From Comamonadaceae bacterium G21597-S1 (lineage in GTDB: Bacteria; Pseudomonadota; Gammaproteobacteria; Burkholderiales; Burkholderiaceae_C): 64,000 nucleotides of DNA. Within the stretch, counting starts at the first letter, position 1; each line of letters opens with the position of its first letter. This document shows positions 44,544 to 54,251 of the stretch, piece after piece. The notes below the pieces were generated by a model. That model saw only the letters and a program-made list of their open reading frames with translations. It made no database searches and was not told the DNA's origin. The translations under genes and the position numbers were made by a program. The DNA is taken from contig JAPWHR010000006.1 in assembly GCA_027214345.1 (NCBI GenBank), positions 248,001 to 312,000 of the forward strand. Reading direction: 5' to 3'.

Positions 44544-47500
44544 TCAGACCAGCGCGCGGGCCCTGGCGGCGCCGGCCTGCGCGCCGATGTGCGTGAAGAT
44601 CGCGATCGCCCGTTGCGCATGCTCGCGCCGGCGCGGATCGTCGGCGCCGACATGGCGCGCCAGCTCGAGATGGGCCTTGGCGGTCTCGTACGGGATGCCG
44701 CGGTCCTGTCCCTCGCCGATGGCCAGCTGCCAGGCCGCGATGGCCTTGGCGGGCCGGCCCAGCAGCCACTGGTGCAGGCCGCGGTGGCGCGCCGCCATCG
44801 GGCGGCCGATGGCGAACACCCGCGCATAGGCATCGGCACGGCGCGTGGCCACCGCGGCGCGATGGGACCACTGGTGCCACGCGGTGCTGCCCTGCGGCGG
44901 AGCGTCGATCTCCCACAGGCGCAGGATCAACTCGCTGTACGCGTCGAGCCCGTTGAGCAGATGGTGCGCCGTCGCCACGCGCGGCAGCGCCGCCATCAGG
45001 GCAACGCCTTCGTCGACCCGCGCGCGGGCCTGGTCCGTGTCGCCCGACTCCAGGCGGCTCAATGCCAGCAACCCGGTGTCGGCCAGGTAGGAGACTGCCT
45101 CGCCGGTGCTGCGTGCCAGTGCGACCGCGCGGCGCGCCTGCACCGTGGCCTGCGCATGCTCGCCGCGGCGGATCGCCAGCATGGCCAGCCCGCCGGCGCT
45201 CCAGCATTGGCCGACCTGGTCGCCGACCTCGACGGCCAGGCCGTCGAGCAGCATCCATAGCTGCTCGGCCCTGCCGAACGCGCCATGCAGCTCGGCGGTG
45301 TTGGCCAGGATGGCAAGCATCACCATGCGGCCCTGGCGCTCGCCGAGCCGGTGGAAGATCTGTTCGGCATCCAGCGCACTGCGCTCGCACTGCTCCCATC
45401 GCGCCTGGCCCATGTAGGCCAGAGCGACCGTGAGGTTGGCATCGGCATAGGCCAGCGGGTCCTGCAGCCGGCGGTGCAGCTCGCCGACGTCGGCGGCATG
45501 GCGGTCTGCCCAGTCGTGGCGGCCCAGCATCGTGCACAGGTACATCATGCCGCCGTGGGCCCCCATCTGCTCCGCGCAGACCGGGTGGGGCGCCAGCAGG
45601 TTGTGCCGACGCAGGATGGAGAACACGGTGTGGTGCGGGCGTTGCGTGAGGTGGTAGATGCGTCCGAGCGTGCTGTAGATCATCGCCACCTGCCGCGCGC
45701 GGGCGGCCCGGGCCTCGCCGGAGCCGGCGGGCCGCCACCAGCGTTGCACCGCCGCACCCAGCGCCTCGCGCGCCACCGCCAGGCCGATCAGGCGTGTGCC
45801 CGGCACGGCCTGTCCAAGCAGGCCGGCCGCCGCCTCGAGGGCCGTGCGTGCGCGTTCGAGTTCGCCCAGGTCGTAGCTGGCCAGGCCCAGGTTCGCCTGC
45901 CAGCGCGCGACCTGCTCCAGGGATGCGGCGACCGCCGTCGTCGACTCCTCGCCGAAACCGCGGGTGGTGATGGTGACCAGGCGCGCGAACAGGTTCTGTG
46001 CCTCGCGGTAGGCACCGGTGCGCAGCGCATGGTTGCCGGCGGCCTCCAGCGCGCGCAATGCGCGCACCGGGTCGTGGGCCTGGTCCCAGTGCCAGGCGAT
46101 GCGGCCCAGCCACTGGCGATCATCGCCGGCCTGGCGTTCATACCAGGCGCCGAGCGCGGCATGGAACTCGCGCCGGGCGGCCAGCGGCAGCAGGCTGTAG
46201 ACCGCATCGCGCACCAGTGCATGGCTGAAGCGAAAAGGGGCGTCGTGCGGTCCGGCTTCGATCAGGCCGCCGGCCACCAGGGCCTGCAGGTCCTGGCGCA
46301 GCGTCTCGCCACTGCCGTGTCCGGCCGCAGCGATGGCCAGGGCCTCGAACGAGAAGTCGCGTCCGACCGCGCTGGCGGACTTGAGCGTGGTCTGCTGGCG
46401 CGGCGTGAGCTGGTCGATGCGCGCGATGACGACGCCCTGGATGGTGTCGGGAATGGTGAAGCTCGACAGGCCCTGGGGGTCGTAGCGGATGGCGCCGTCC
46501 GTGCAATGCACGACCCCACCCTGCACCAGCGCCGCAACGACCTGGCGCACGTACAGGGGCAGGCCCTGGGTGCGATCGGCCACGGTGCGCCACACCGGCT
46601 CGGGCACCTCGGAGGCGCCGAGTTCGGCGGCGATGATGTCGTGGACCGCGGACGCCTGCAGCGGCGCCAGGCGCAGATGCAGGTGCGCCGGGTCGCGCAG
46701 CAGTTCGGCGCACGGCGCATCGTCGGCCAGCGGGCGCGTGCTGAGCACGACCAGCAGGCCGGGGCAGCGCCGCACCGCCTGTTCGAGCACGCCCCACGAG
46801 GCGGAGTCCAGCCAATGCAGGTCTTCCAGCATCACGATGCGCACCGCCGCGTCGGCCGTGCCCACCAGCAGCCGCACCAGCAGGTCGGTGGTGGCCTCGA
46901 TGCGGCCACGCCCGCTCATCTGCTGCTCGGTGGCGCTGGGCGCCAGCGCCAGCGCCAGCACGTCGCTGAGCAGGCTGACGCGTTCGCGGGTCGCGTCGTC
47001 GTCGGCCAGCAGGCCAAGGACGCGGTCGCGCCGCGCCGGGGCACCGGGCATGCCGCGCAGGCCGAGCAGTGTGTCGAACACCTGGCGCAGCGGCTGGTAG
47101 GCTGCCGAATGGTCCAGTGGGTCGCTGGCGCCGCTGGCCAGTACCAGGCCGCGGTCGCGCGCGGCCTGCGCGAATGCCGCGCACAGATGCGACTTGCCGA
47201 TGCCGGCATCACCCTCGACCACGACCAGCCGGCTGCGGCCGGGTTCGTCGACGACGCGCTGCAACTGCGCCAGCAGCTGCTGCAGTTCGGACTGGCGTCC
47301 GACCAGGGCGCGTGTGTTCGCATCGTCGATGCGGCGTTGGCCCAGCGACTCGAACACCCGCGCATCGCCGATGCCCTTGAGCGCCACGCCGGGCCGCGCC
47401 TCGAAGGCCACCGCCGGGACCGCATGCGCGGTGGCTTCGTCGCAATAGACCTGGCCGTGCGAGGCCTGGGCCATGCGCGCGGCCAGGTTGACGACACGAC

Positions 47501-48647
47501 CGATCAGCGCATATTCGGCGCGTTCATGGCTGCCGCGCAGGCCGGCGAACAGCCGCCCGCTGGCGACGCCGCAACCGATCGGCCGACCCGCGGCCTTCGC
47601 CGCGCCGGTCACGGCGTGGGCGGTGCGCATCGCCCGTTCCGCGTCGTCGGGATGACTGCTGCCGGGAATGCCCCAGGCGGCGATGAACACCAGGCTGGCC
47701 TTGTCGTCGACCAGGTACTGCAGCACGCTGCCGCCGTTGGCATAGGTGGCCCGCTGCAAGGTGGTGGTATGCGTTTGCAGCTCCGCCAGTGCCTCGGGTA
47801 CCGGTGCGATCACGAACAGCACGCTGGCGGTGCGCAGTTCCGCCAGCCGGTCATCCGGATCGGCGCGCAGGCGGCGCAGCAGGTGGCGCGGCACGAACGG
47901 CGCCAGCGGGGCCGGCACGACAGCGGGCGCCTCGGGCGCCGTGGGCTGCGGGGCCGGCGCTGGCGTGATCGCTTCCAGCGCATGGCCGCCGCCCGCGAGC
48001 GCGGTGGTGTTGCAGTCGGCCTGCACCAGGGCATGGGCCGACGGCGACAACACAACCTGGCCCGACTCGAGCATGGGCGTGGCGGCCACCTGCCGCAAGG
48101 CGTCGCCGCCGAGCAGGGCTTCCCACCGGCCCTGGTGGCCTCCGACGATGGCACTGAACAGCTTGCCGGCGCCGATGCCGATGCGCAGGCGCAGCGGCGT
48201 CTGCAGGGCCTGGGCCAGTTCCGGGATCAGTGCCTGCAGCCGCAAGGCCGTGGCGGCCGCGCTGTGGGTGGCGGTGCGCAGTCCGTGCGGGTCGCGACCG
48301 GCGGGCCAGTAGGCAATCGTCGCGTCGCCGGCAAACCGGCAGATCTGGCCGCCACCATGGGTGAGCGTGGACACGATGCGGTCGAAACAGCGGTTGAGCA
48401 GGTTCTGCATCTCCTCGATGCCGGCCTGCCCCAGCCGCGCCTTGTGTTCGGTCATGGCCGAGAAACCGGCGATGTCGGCGACCAGGATGGCGCCGCTCAG
48501 GCGGACATCCAGGCACGAGGCGATCGTGGGCGAGCCCGCGACCTGGTCGCGCGCGAACCGGGGCACGAATCGCGCGATGGCGCGGGCCGCCGCGGGCGCG
48601 TCGTCGGCACCGGGCGTGGCGTCTTCGGTCACCGCGGCGTCAGGCAT
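44544..48647 (-). CDS. sAC-like adenylyl cyclase: tandem cyclase domains, AAA ATPase, TPR region
   Basis: A 1367-residue signalling protein with the layout of mammalian soluble adenylyl cyclase. Cyclase domain C1 (about 50-210) has both metal aspartates, Asp58 (VADIAGFS) and Asp108 (FAGDAT). C2 (about 275-435) lacks them (LFVIAPV) but keeps the transition-state Asn387/Arg391 (VVNLAAR), missing in C1, and Lys316 (VDDKASLV) at the adenine-contact position. One composite ATP site is predicted. A P-loop ATPase follows (GDAGIGKS, 479-486), then a long alpha-helical TPR-like region. The start has GGAGGAG five bases upstream; another in-frame ATG lies 27 bases earlier. No HTH domain is seen. Confidence 0.9.
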   Translation of the reverse strand: MPDAAVTEDATPGADDAPAAARAIARFVPRFARDQVAGSPTIASCLDVRLSGAILVADIAGFSAMTEHKARLGQAGIEEMQNLLNRCFDRIVSTLTHGGGQICRFAGDATIAYWPAGRDPHGLRTATHSAAATALRLQALIPELAQALQTPLRLRIGIGAGKLFSAIVGGHQGRWEALLGGDALRQVAATPMLESGQVVLSPSAHALVQADCNTTALAGGGHALEAITPAPAPQPTAPEAPAVVPAPLAPFVPRHLLRRLRADPDDRLAELRTASVLFVIAPVPEALAELQTHTTTLQRATYANGGSVLQYLVDDKASLVFIAAWGIPGSSHPDDAERAMRTAHAVTGAAKAAGRPIGCGVASGRLFAGLRGSHERAEYALIGRVVNLAARMAQASHGQVYCDEATAHAVPAVAFEARPGVALKGIGDARVFESLGQRRIDDANTRALVGRQSELQQLLAQLQRVVDEPGRSRLVVVEGDAGIGKSHLCAAFAQAARDRGLVLASGASDPLDHSAAYQPLRQVFDTLLGLRGMPGAPARRDRVLGLLADDDATRERVSLLSDVLALALAPSATEQQMSGRGRIEATTDLLVRLLVGTADAAVRIVMLEDLHWLDSASWGVLEQAVRRCPGLLVVLSTRPLADDAPCAELLRDPAHLHLRLAPLQASAVHDIIAAELGASEVPEPVWRTVADRTQGLPLYVRQVVAALVQGGVVHCTDGAIRYDPQGLSSFTIPDTIQGVVIARIDQLTPRQQTTLKSASAVGRDFSFEALAIAAAGHGSGETLRQDLQALVAGGLIEAGPHDAPFRFSHALVRDAVYSLLPLAARREFHAALGAWYERQAGDDRQWLGRIAWHWDQAHDPVRALRALEAAGNHALRTGAYREAQNLFARLVTITTRGFGEESTTAVAASLEQVARWQANLGLASYDLGELERARTALEAAAGLLGQAVPGTRLIGLAVAREALGAAVQRWWRPAGSGEARAARARQVAMIYSTLGRIYHLTQRPHHTVFSILRRHNLLAPHPVCAEQMGAHGGMMYLCTMLGRHDWADRHAADVGELHRRLQDPLAYADANLTVALAYMGQARWEQCERSALDAEQIFHRLGERQGRMVMLAILANTAELHGAFGRAEQLWMLLDGLAVEVGDQVGQCWSAGGLAMLAIRRGEHAQATVQARRAVALARSTGEAVSYLADTGLLALSRLESGDTDQARARVDEGVALMAALPRVATAHHLLNGLDAYSELILRLWEIDAPPQGSTAWHQWSHRAAVATRRADAYARVFAIGRPMAARHRGLHQWLLGRPAKAIAAWQLAIGEGQDRGIPYETAKAHLELARHVGADDPRRREHAQRAIAIFTHIGAQAGAARARALV

Positions 48648-48877
48648 CGGCTCCTCCGCCCGCATCGGGACCACCCCGCGCCTGGAGGCGGGGGCGGGGC
48701 ACGGCCGGCAGGCGGGCAGCCGGTGACGGGGACAGGTGATGGAGCAGAGGCATCCGGATACCCAGGTGAGGCAGCGGGCGGCTGCCTGGCTGCCTGATCG
48801 TGCAGGGATGCACCGGACCCGTTATACCCGGCGGCGCGACCGGCGTCGAGTGTCCCGCGCCGGGTGTCGGACTTGCT

Positions 48878-48889
48878 TGACCCGGGTCA
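48878..48889. repeat. 12-base palindrome upstream of the glycosylase gene
   Basis: TGACCCGGGTCA is a perfect palindrome about 33 bases before the glycosylase start, in the 274-base region divergent from the cyclase gene. It could be an operator. A TGCTAT box lies between it and the start. Confidence 0.35.
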
Positions 48890-48921
48890 GGCATCGATGG
48901 CATCTGCTATCGTGCCGGCTC

Positions 48922-49485
48922 ATGGCCGAGGCAGGGCGCGACCCCGACACACGCGCGGTACGGGGTTTCCCGCCGCTGGCGGACGCGCGCGCCCGGGTGC
49001 TGGTGCTCGGCAGCATGCCGGGTGTCGCATCGCTGCGCGCGCAGCAGTATTACGGTCATCCGCGCAATGCGTTCTGGCCCATCATGGGCGACATCTTCGG
49101 CTTCGATGCCGCGGCGCCGTATGCGCAGCGGGTCGCGGCCCTGCGGGCGCATCGGGTCGCCGTATGGGATGTGCTGGCCGCCTGCGAGCGGCCGGGCAGC
49201 CTGGACGCGGACATCGACCGGCGCAGCGTCGAGGTCAACGATTTCGCGGGTTTCCTGGCCGCCCATCCGCAGCTGCGGCGCCTGTGTTTCAACGGCGCCA
49301 CGGCACAGGCGATGTTCCGGCGCCATGTGTTGCCGACGCTGGCCGCACCGCTGGCGTTCGACATGGTGCGCCTGCCGTCGACCAGTCCGGCCCACGCCGG
49401 CATGCGACCGGCCGACAAGCGGCGGGCCTGGCAGGCCGCCGTGCTGGACGGGCCCGACCACCCCGCACAGGACGGGCCGGCATGA
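48922..49485 (+). CDS. DNA-deoxyinosine (hypoxanthine) glycosylase of the UDG superfamily
   Basis: A 187-residue uracil-DNA-glycosylase-fold protein. The motif 1 region is VLVLGSMPGVASLRAQQYYGHPRNAFW, typical of the hypoxanthine-DNA glycosylase group, with the structural Asn of PRNAFW. The far motif is LPSTSPAHAG, containing the Ser-Pro-x-His part of the DNA-intercalation loop. It would excise hypoxanthine (deaminated adenine) from DNA. The stop overlaps the next start by 4 bases, so it is coupled to an MFS permease gene, an unexpected pairing. Confidence 0.9.
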   Translation: MAEAGRDPDTRAVRGFPPLADARARVLVLGSMPGVASLRAQQYYGHPRNAFWPIMGDIFGFDAAAPYAQRVAALRAHRVAVWDVLAACERPGSLDADIDRRSVEVNDFAGFLAAHPQLRRLCFNGATAQAMFRRHVLPTLAAPLAFDMVRLPSTSPAHAGMRPADKRRAWQAAVLDGPDHPAQDGPA

Positions 49486-50684
49486 CCGAAACGGACTTTT
49501 CGCTTCGCCGCATCGCGGTCACGGCCTTCGGGCCGTCGCTGCTGTTCGGGATCGGACTCGGCGCCATCCTGCCGGTGCTGCCGCTGACCGCGCGCGCCAT
49601 GGGCGCGTCGGTGCCGCTGACGGCGCTGCTGGTCGCGCTGATCGGCATCGGTTCGCTGGTGAGCAACATCCCGGCCTCGCTGCTCACGCTGCACCGCGGC
49701 GAACGCTGGACCATCGTCGCCGGCGCCGCGTGGTGCGCCGTTGCGATGGCGTTGTGCGGCTGGTCGGGCCACCTGGCCTGGTTTGCGCTCGGCAGTTTCA
49801 TGATCGGCATGTCGCAGGCGATCTTCTCGCTCGCACGCCAGAGTTACTTGACCGAGGTGGTGCCGTTCGCCTACCGGGCACGGGCGATGTCGACGCTGGG
49901 CGGCACCATGCGCATCGGCATGTTCATCGGCCCGTTCGCCGCGGCCGCGGCCATCCATCGCTTCGACCTGGTCGGGGCCTACGGTGTCGGCATCGCCGCG
50001 CTGCTGCTGTCGAGCGTCGTGGCCGCACGCATGCCCGACCTGCGGGCGGAGTCCGGCGGCGCCGATCCGGTCGGTGCGCGACCCGCGGCGCCGACCATCC
50101 TGTCGACGCTACGCGACCATCGCCATGTCTTCGTCACACTGGGCCTGGGCATCGCGCTGGTCAGCGCCGTGCGTACCACGCGCCAGACCATCATCCCGTT
50201 GTGGGCCGACCACCTGGCGCTCGATCCGGCGGTGACCTCCCTCATCTACGGCCTGGCCGGCGGCATCGACATGCTGCTGTTTTATCCGGCCGGTAAGGTG
50301 ATGGACCACCTGGGCCGGCGCTGGGTCGTCGTGCCCTCGCTGGTGCTCATGGGCGCCGGCCTGCTGGCCGTGCCCTGGACATGGGATGCGACCAGCCTGC
50401 TGATCGCCGCGATGGTGATCGGTTTCGGCAACGGCATCGGCTCGGGCATGATGATGACACTCGGCGCCGACCATGCGCCGCGCCAGGGCCGCGCCCATTT
50501 CCTGGGGGCGTGGCGCCTGATGTCGGACATCGGCGGCAGCTGCGGGCCCGGCTTGTTGTCGCTGCTCGCGGCCACGACCACATTGGCCATCGGCATCGCG
50601 GTGACCGGGCTGCTGGCCTTCGCCGCGGCCGGGCAGCTGGCGTACTGGATTCCGCGGGTGCAAGCGCGTGACAAGGGCGGGTGA
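49482..50684 (+). CDS. MFS permease
   Basis: A 400-residue major facilitator with about 12 helices: PSLLFGIGLGAILPVLPLTARAMG starts the first pair and GKVMDHLGRRWVVVPSL is the motif A-like loop of the second half. The TMRIGMFIGPFAAAA stretch is typical of drug-efflux MFS proteins. It is translationally coupled to the glycosylase gene and converges on the siderophore-interacting protein gene with 33 bases between. Substrate unknown. Confidence 0.9.
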   Translation: MTETDFSLRRIAVTAFGPSLLFGIGLGAILPVLPLTARAMGASVPLTALLVALIGIGSLVSNIPASLLTLHRGERWTIVAGAAWCAVAMALCGWSGHLAWFALGSFMIGMSQAIFSLARQSYLTEVVPFAYRARAMSTLGGTMRIGMFIGPFAAAAAIHRFDLVGAYGVGIAALLLSSVVAARMPDLRAESGGADPVGARPAAPTILSTLRDHRHVFVTLGLGIALVSAVRTTRQTIIPLWADHLALDPAVTSLIYGLAGGIDMLLFYPAGKVMDHLGRRWVVVPSLVLMGAGLLAVPWTWDATSLLIAAMVIGFGNGIGSGMMMTLGADHAPRQGRAHFLGAWRLMSDIGGSCGPGLLSLLAATTTLAIGIAVTGLLAFAAAGQLAYWIPRVQARDKGG

Positions 50685-50717
50685 CCGCGCCCGGCGACCT
50701 CGCCCGGTCGGTCCACG

Positions 50718-51458
50718 TCAGTCCACCAGGTCCTCGTGGAACTCCTGCGCCCCCTGTTTCCAGTAGGCCGACACCCGCATCGCGGTACGCGGGTGCTGCT
50801 TGCCGTCCACCAGCAGCTGGCGCAGGCGCTTCATCAGCGACGCTTCACCGGCGGCCCAGGCGAAGCCTTCGCCCTCGGGCAGCTGCAGCGCATCGGCCGC
50901 GGACAAGAAGGCCTCGGGCGACCGGACCCATGACACGTCCAGGCGGGCCGCGCTGTGCAGCGGCCGGTGGTCGGCCGCGTCCTCGGCCAGCACCAGCACC
51001 CGGGCCCGCACGTCGGCGGGCAGTTCGCGCAGGCGGCGCACGATGGCCGGCAGCGCGGTGGTGTCGCCGGCCAGCAGGTGCCACGGGTAGTCGGCGGGAA
51101 TGACCATCGAGCCGCGCGGGCCGGCGATCACGGCGCGGTCGCCGACCTGGGCCTGGCGCGCCCATTGGGTGGCGGCGCCGCTGTCGTGCAGCGCGAATTC
51201 GATCGTCAGTTCGCCCGCGGCCGCGTCATGGTGCAGCGGCGTGTAGTCGCGCCGCACCGGTTGGCCTTGCGCGTCGGTGAAGATGAACTTGACATGGTCG
51301 TCGAACGAGGCCGAGACGAAACCGGCCAACGACGGATCGGCGAAGGTGATGGCGACGAAGTTCGGGCTGGGCTGCGTGATGCGGCGCACGACGGTGTCGC
51401 GGCGGTGCAGCTCGTGGCGGATGCGCGTGACGCGGCGGGGGGCGATGGTGTTTTCCAC
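50718..51458 (-). CDS. Siderophore-interacting protein (ViuB/YqjH-type ferric reductase)
   Basis: A 246-residue flavoprotein of the ferredoxin-NADP reductase-like SIP family. The FAD-binding stretch is VRRDYTPLHHD and the pyrophosphate contact is GPRGSMVIP, while DTTALPAIVRRL belongs to the NAD(P) domain. Such enzymes release iron from ferric siderophores in the cytosol with NAD(P)H. There are no siderophore genes beside it. The gene is divergent from a MarR-type regulator whose start is only about 21-33 bases away, so the two share one compact control region. Confidence 0.92.
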   Translation of the reverse strand: MENTIAPRRVTRIRHELHRRDTVVRRITQPSPNFVAITFADPSLAGFVSASFDDHVKFIFTDAQGQPVRRDYTPLHHDAAAGELTIEFALHDSGAATQWARQAQVGDRAVIAGPRGSMVIPADYPWHLLAGDTTALPAIVRRLRELPADVRARVLVLAEDAADHRPLHSAARLDVSWVRSPEAFLSAADALQLPEGEGFAWAAGEASLMKRLRQLLVDGKQHPRTAMRVSAYWKQGAQEFHEDLVD

Positions 51459-51476
51459 AAGGGTCTTGATAAGTTG

Positions 51477-51518
51477 ATAATGTCATCCATTATGGAAAAA
51501 CAAGTTGACCATGTCAAC
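51477..51518. promoter_or_regulatory. Two inverted repeats over the MarR gene start
   Basis: ATAATG-TCATC-CATTAT and, 10 bases later, GTTGAC-CAT-GTCAAC are perfect 6+6 inverted repeats. The first covers both candidate start codons and the second lies just inside the coding region. MarR proteins bind such dyads, so autorepression with co-control of the divergent SIP gene is plausible. The AT-rich patch (TTGATAAGTTGATAATG) is the only promoter-like sequence available. Confidence 0.5.
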
Positions 51519-51953
51519 CAAAGTGGCTTTGCCCCCGACGGCGACGTGCTGGAGGCCATCCACGAGCTGATGCACCGTGTGCGGCATCGGCAGCAGGACG
51601 CCGCGACGGGTGAACTCAGCCCGATGGAAGCGCGGGTGCTCGGTTTCTTCGCGCGCCATCCCGGCGCGACGCAGAGCGCACTGGCGGCCCATTCCGGGCG
51701 CGACAAGGGCCAGCTCGCGCGGCTGGTGGGCGGGCTGCGGGAAAAAGGCCTGCTGCAGGCGCAGCCGGACGAGGAGGATCGCCGCGTGATGCGCCTGAGC
51801 CTGTCGGAGCCCGCGCAAGGCCTGCTGGCACAGGTGCGGCGCCAGCGCAAGCGGCTGTCGGCCGCGGCGGTGCAGGGCTTCAGCGCCGAGGAGCGCGCGC
51901 AGCTGATGGCGCTGCTGACCCGGATCCGGGCCAACCTGGACGCCGGGCGCTGA
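51492..51953 (+). CDS. MarR-family transcriptional regulator
   Basis: A regulator of about 153 residues with a winged helix-turn-helix: ELSPMEARVLGFFARHPGATQSALAAHSGRDKGQLARLVGGLREKGLL, then the beta-wing EEDRRVMRLSLSE with the conserved Asp-Arg-Arg. A second ATG four codons upstream gives MSSIMEKQ and could be the true start; neither has a clear Shine-Dalgarno. The divergent SIP gene is its likely target, which would put it under iron or redox control (inference). Confidence 0.9.
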   Translation: MEKQVDHVNQSGFAPDGDVLEAIHELMHRVRHRQQDAATGELSPMEARVLGFFARHPGATQSALAAHSGRDKGQLARLVGGLREKGLLQAQPDEEDRRVMRLSLSEPAQGLLAQVRRQRKRLSAAAVQGFSAEERAQLMALLTRIRANLDAGR

Positions 51954-51983
51954 CCCGGCCCGTGGGCCGGTCGGGTTGCAGGA

Positions 51984-54203
51984 TCAGGCGGCGCCGGCCT
52001 TGACCTTGAGCCGCCAGGCGTGCAGCAGCGGCTCGGTGTAGCCGCTGGGCTGCTCCAGCCCCTTGAACACCAGATCGGTCGCGGCCTGGAACGCCGCGCC
52101 TTGCGGGTGGGTCGCCATCGGCGTGTACAACGCGTCGCCGGCGTTCTGCTTGTCGACCACCTTGGCCATGCGCTTGAACGTGGACTTGACCTGGGCCTTG
52201 GTGACCACGCCGTGGTGCAGCCAGTTGGCCATGTGCTGGCTCGAGATGCGCAGCGTGGCGCGGTCTTCCATCAGGCCGACGTTGTGGATGTCGGGCACCT
52301 TGGAGCAACCCACGCCCTGGTCGATCCAGCGCACCACGTAGCCCAGGATGCCCTGGGCGTTGTTGTCGAGTTCCTGCTGCTTGTCGGCATCGCTCCACTT
52401 GGGCGTGCGCACCACGGGAATCGTCAGCAGGTCGTTCAGGATCGCCTCGCGCTGCTGCGCCGCGTCACCCGCTGCGGCGTCCTGCTCCATCTGCTTCTGC
52501 ACGTCCGACACCTTGACCTGGTGGTAATGCAGCGCATGCAGCGTCGCGGCGGTCGGGCTGGGCACCCAGGCGGTGTTGGCGCCGGCCTTCGGGTGGCCGA
52601 TCTTCTGTTTCATCATGTCGGCCATCAGGTCGGGCATGGCCCACATGCCCTTGCCGATCTGCGCCTTGCCGCGCAAGCCGCAGGCCAGGCCAACCATGAC
52701 GTTGTTCTTCTCGTAGGCCTGGATCCAGGCGCTGGTCTTCATGTCGCCCTTGCGTAGCACCGCGCCGGCCTGCATGCAGCTGTGCATCTCGTCGCCGGTG
52801 CGGTCCAGGAAGCCGGTGTTGATGAAGGCCACGCGGCTGGCCGCGGCGGCGATGCAGGCCTTGAGGTTGACGCTGGTGCGGCGCTCCTCGTCCATGATGC
52901 CGAGCTTGACCGTGCTCGCCGGCAGGCCGAGCAGCTTCTCGACGCGGCCGAACAGTTCGTTGGCAAAGCCTACTTCGGCCGGGCCGTGCATCTTGGGCTT
53001 GACGATGTAGACCGAACCCTTGCGCGAGTTGCGGATACCGTTCGTGCCGTGGCCCTGCAGGTCGTGCAGCGCGATCGCCGTGGTCACGACCGCGTCCATG
53101 ATGCCTTCGGGAATCTCGTGCTCGGCGCCATCGGCCCCCGTGTACAGGATGGCCGGATTGGTCATCAGGTGGCCGACATTGCGCACGAACATCAGTGAAC
53201 GACCGTGCAGGGTCACGGTGCCGCTGCCGTTGGGCGCGGTGTAGACACGGTCCGGGTTCAGGCCGCGGGTGAAGGTCTTGCCGCCCTTGCTGACGTTCTC
53301 CGTCAGGTCGCCCTTGAGGATGCCGAGCCAGTTGCGGTAACCCAGCACCTTGTCCTGCGCATCGACCGCGGCCACCGAGTCCTCGAGGTCGAGGATGGTG
53401 GAGAGCGCCGACTCGAGCACCAGGTCGCTGACGCCGGCCGCGTCATGGGCGCCGGTCGTGCTGGTGTGGTCGATGCGGATGTCGATGTGCAGGCCGTTGT
53501 GCTGTAGCAGCACCGACGACGGACGCGCCGCGGCGCCCTGGTAGCCGACGAACTGGCGGCTGTTGCGCAGCCCGGTGTTCTTGCCGCCCTTGAGCGTGAC
53601 CACCAGCTTGCCGCCGAGCACGGCATAGGCCGTCGCGTCCAGGTGCGAGCCGCGCGCCAGTGGCGCGGTGCGGTCCAGCACATGGCGCGCATATTCGATC
53701 ACCTTGTCGCCCCGCACCGGGTTGTAGTCGCCGCCGCGGCTGGCGCCGCCGGATTCGTCGATCGCGTCGGTCCCGTAGAGCGCGTCGTACAGCGAGCCCC
53801 AGCGCGCGTTCGCGGCATTGAGCGCATAACGTGCGTTGAGGATGGGAACCACCAGTTGCGGGCCGGCCTGCAGCGCCAGCTCGGCGTCGACGTTTTTCGT
53901 CGTGGTGCGCACCGCGGCGGGTTCGGGTACGAGGTAGCCGATCTTTTCCAGGAAGCGGCGATACGCCTTCATGCTGCGGATCGGGCCCGGGTGTGCCCGG
54001 TGCCAGCTGTCGAGTTCGGCCTGCAGCCGGTCGCGCTCGGCCAGCAGGGCCTGGTTCTTCGGTGCCAGGTCGGCCACGATGGCATCGAATCCCTGCCAGA
54101 ACGCGGCGGGATCGACGCCGGTGCCCGGCAACACCTGGTTGTCGATGAAGTCGTGCAGTTCGGTGGCGATGTTCAATGCGTGTACGCGGGTGCGGGAGGT
54201 CAT
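51984..54203 (-). CDS. glcB: Malate synthase G
   Basis: Condenses glyoxylate with acetyl-CoA to malate. The 739 residues compare with 723 in E. coli GlcB. Clear family blocks are [27 protein letters not shown]-like [25 protein letters not shown] with the metal-site Glu/Asp, [12 protein letters not shown], and the C-terminal [25 protein letters not shown]. The ATG (MTSRTRV) has AAGGA upstream. A haloacid dehalogenase gene lies 48 bases beyond its start on the same strand; that enzyme produces 2-hydroxy acids such as glycolate from chloroacetate, which would feed glyoxylate to GlcB. Confidence 0.97.
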   Translation of the reverse strand: MTSRTRVHALNIATELHDFIDNQVLPGTGVDPAAFWQGFDAIVADLAPKNQALLAERDRLQAELDSWHRAHPGPIRSMKAYRRFLEKIGYLVPEPAAVRTTTKNVDAELALQAGPQLVVPILNARYALNAANARWGSLYDALYGTDAIDESGGASRGGDYNPVRGDKVIEYARHVLDRTAPLARGSHLDATAYAVLGGKLVVTLKGGKNTGLRNSRQFVGYQGAAARPSSVLLQHNGLHIDIRIDHTSTTGAHDAAGVSDLVLESALSTILDLEDSVAAVDAQDKVLGYRNWLGILKGDLTENVSKGGKTFTRGLNPDRVYTAPNGSGTVTLHGRSLMFVRNVGHLMTNPAILYTGADGAEHEIPEGIMDAVVTTAIALHDLQGHGTNGIRNSRKGSVYIVKPKMHGPAEVGFANELFGRVEKLLGLPASTVKLGIMDEERRTSVNLKACIAAAASRVAFINTGFLDRTGDEMHSCMQAGAVLRKGDMKTSAWIQAYEKNNVMVGLACGLRGKAQIGKGMWAMPDLMADMMKQKIGHPKAGANTAWVPSPTAATLHALHYHQVKVSDVQKQMEQDAAAGDAAQQREAILNDLLTIPVVRTPKWSDADKQQELDNNAQGILGYVVRWIDQGVGCSKVPDIHNVGLMEDRATLRISSQHMANWLHHGVVTKAQVKSTFKRMAKVVDKQNAGDALYTPMATHPQGAAFQAATDLVFKGLEQPSGYTEPLLHAWRLKVKAGAA

Positions 54204-54251
54204 GGATCGGTTTCCTTCTTCAATATCGATATGCAAAACAGGCGGGTGGCT

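Noticed and set aside
45285-48797. 1170-codon open frame antisense to the cyclase gene
   Set aside because: It mirrors the cyclase gene, is dominated by Arg/Gln/Gly/His, and has no domain; the cyclase frame has conserved catalytic motifs throughout.
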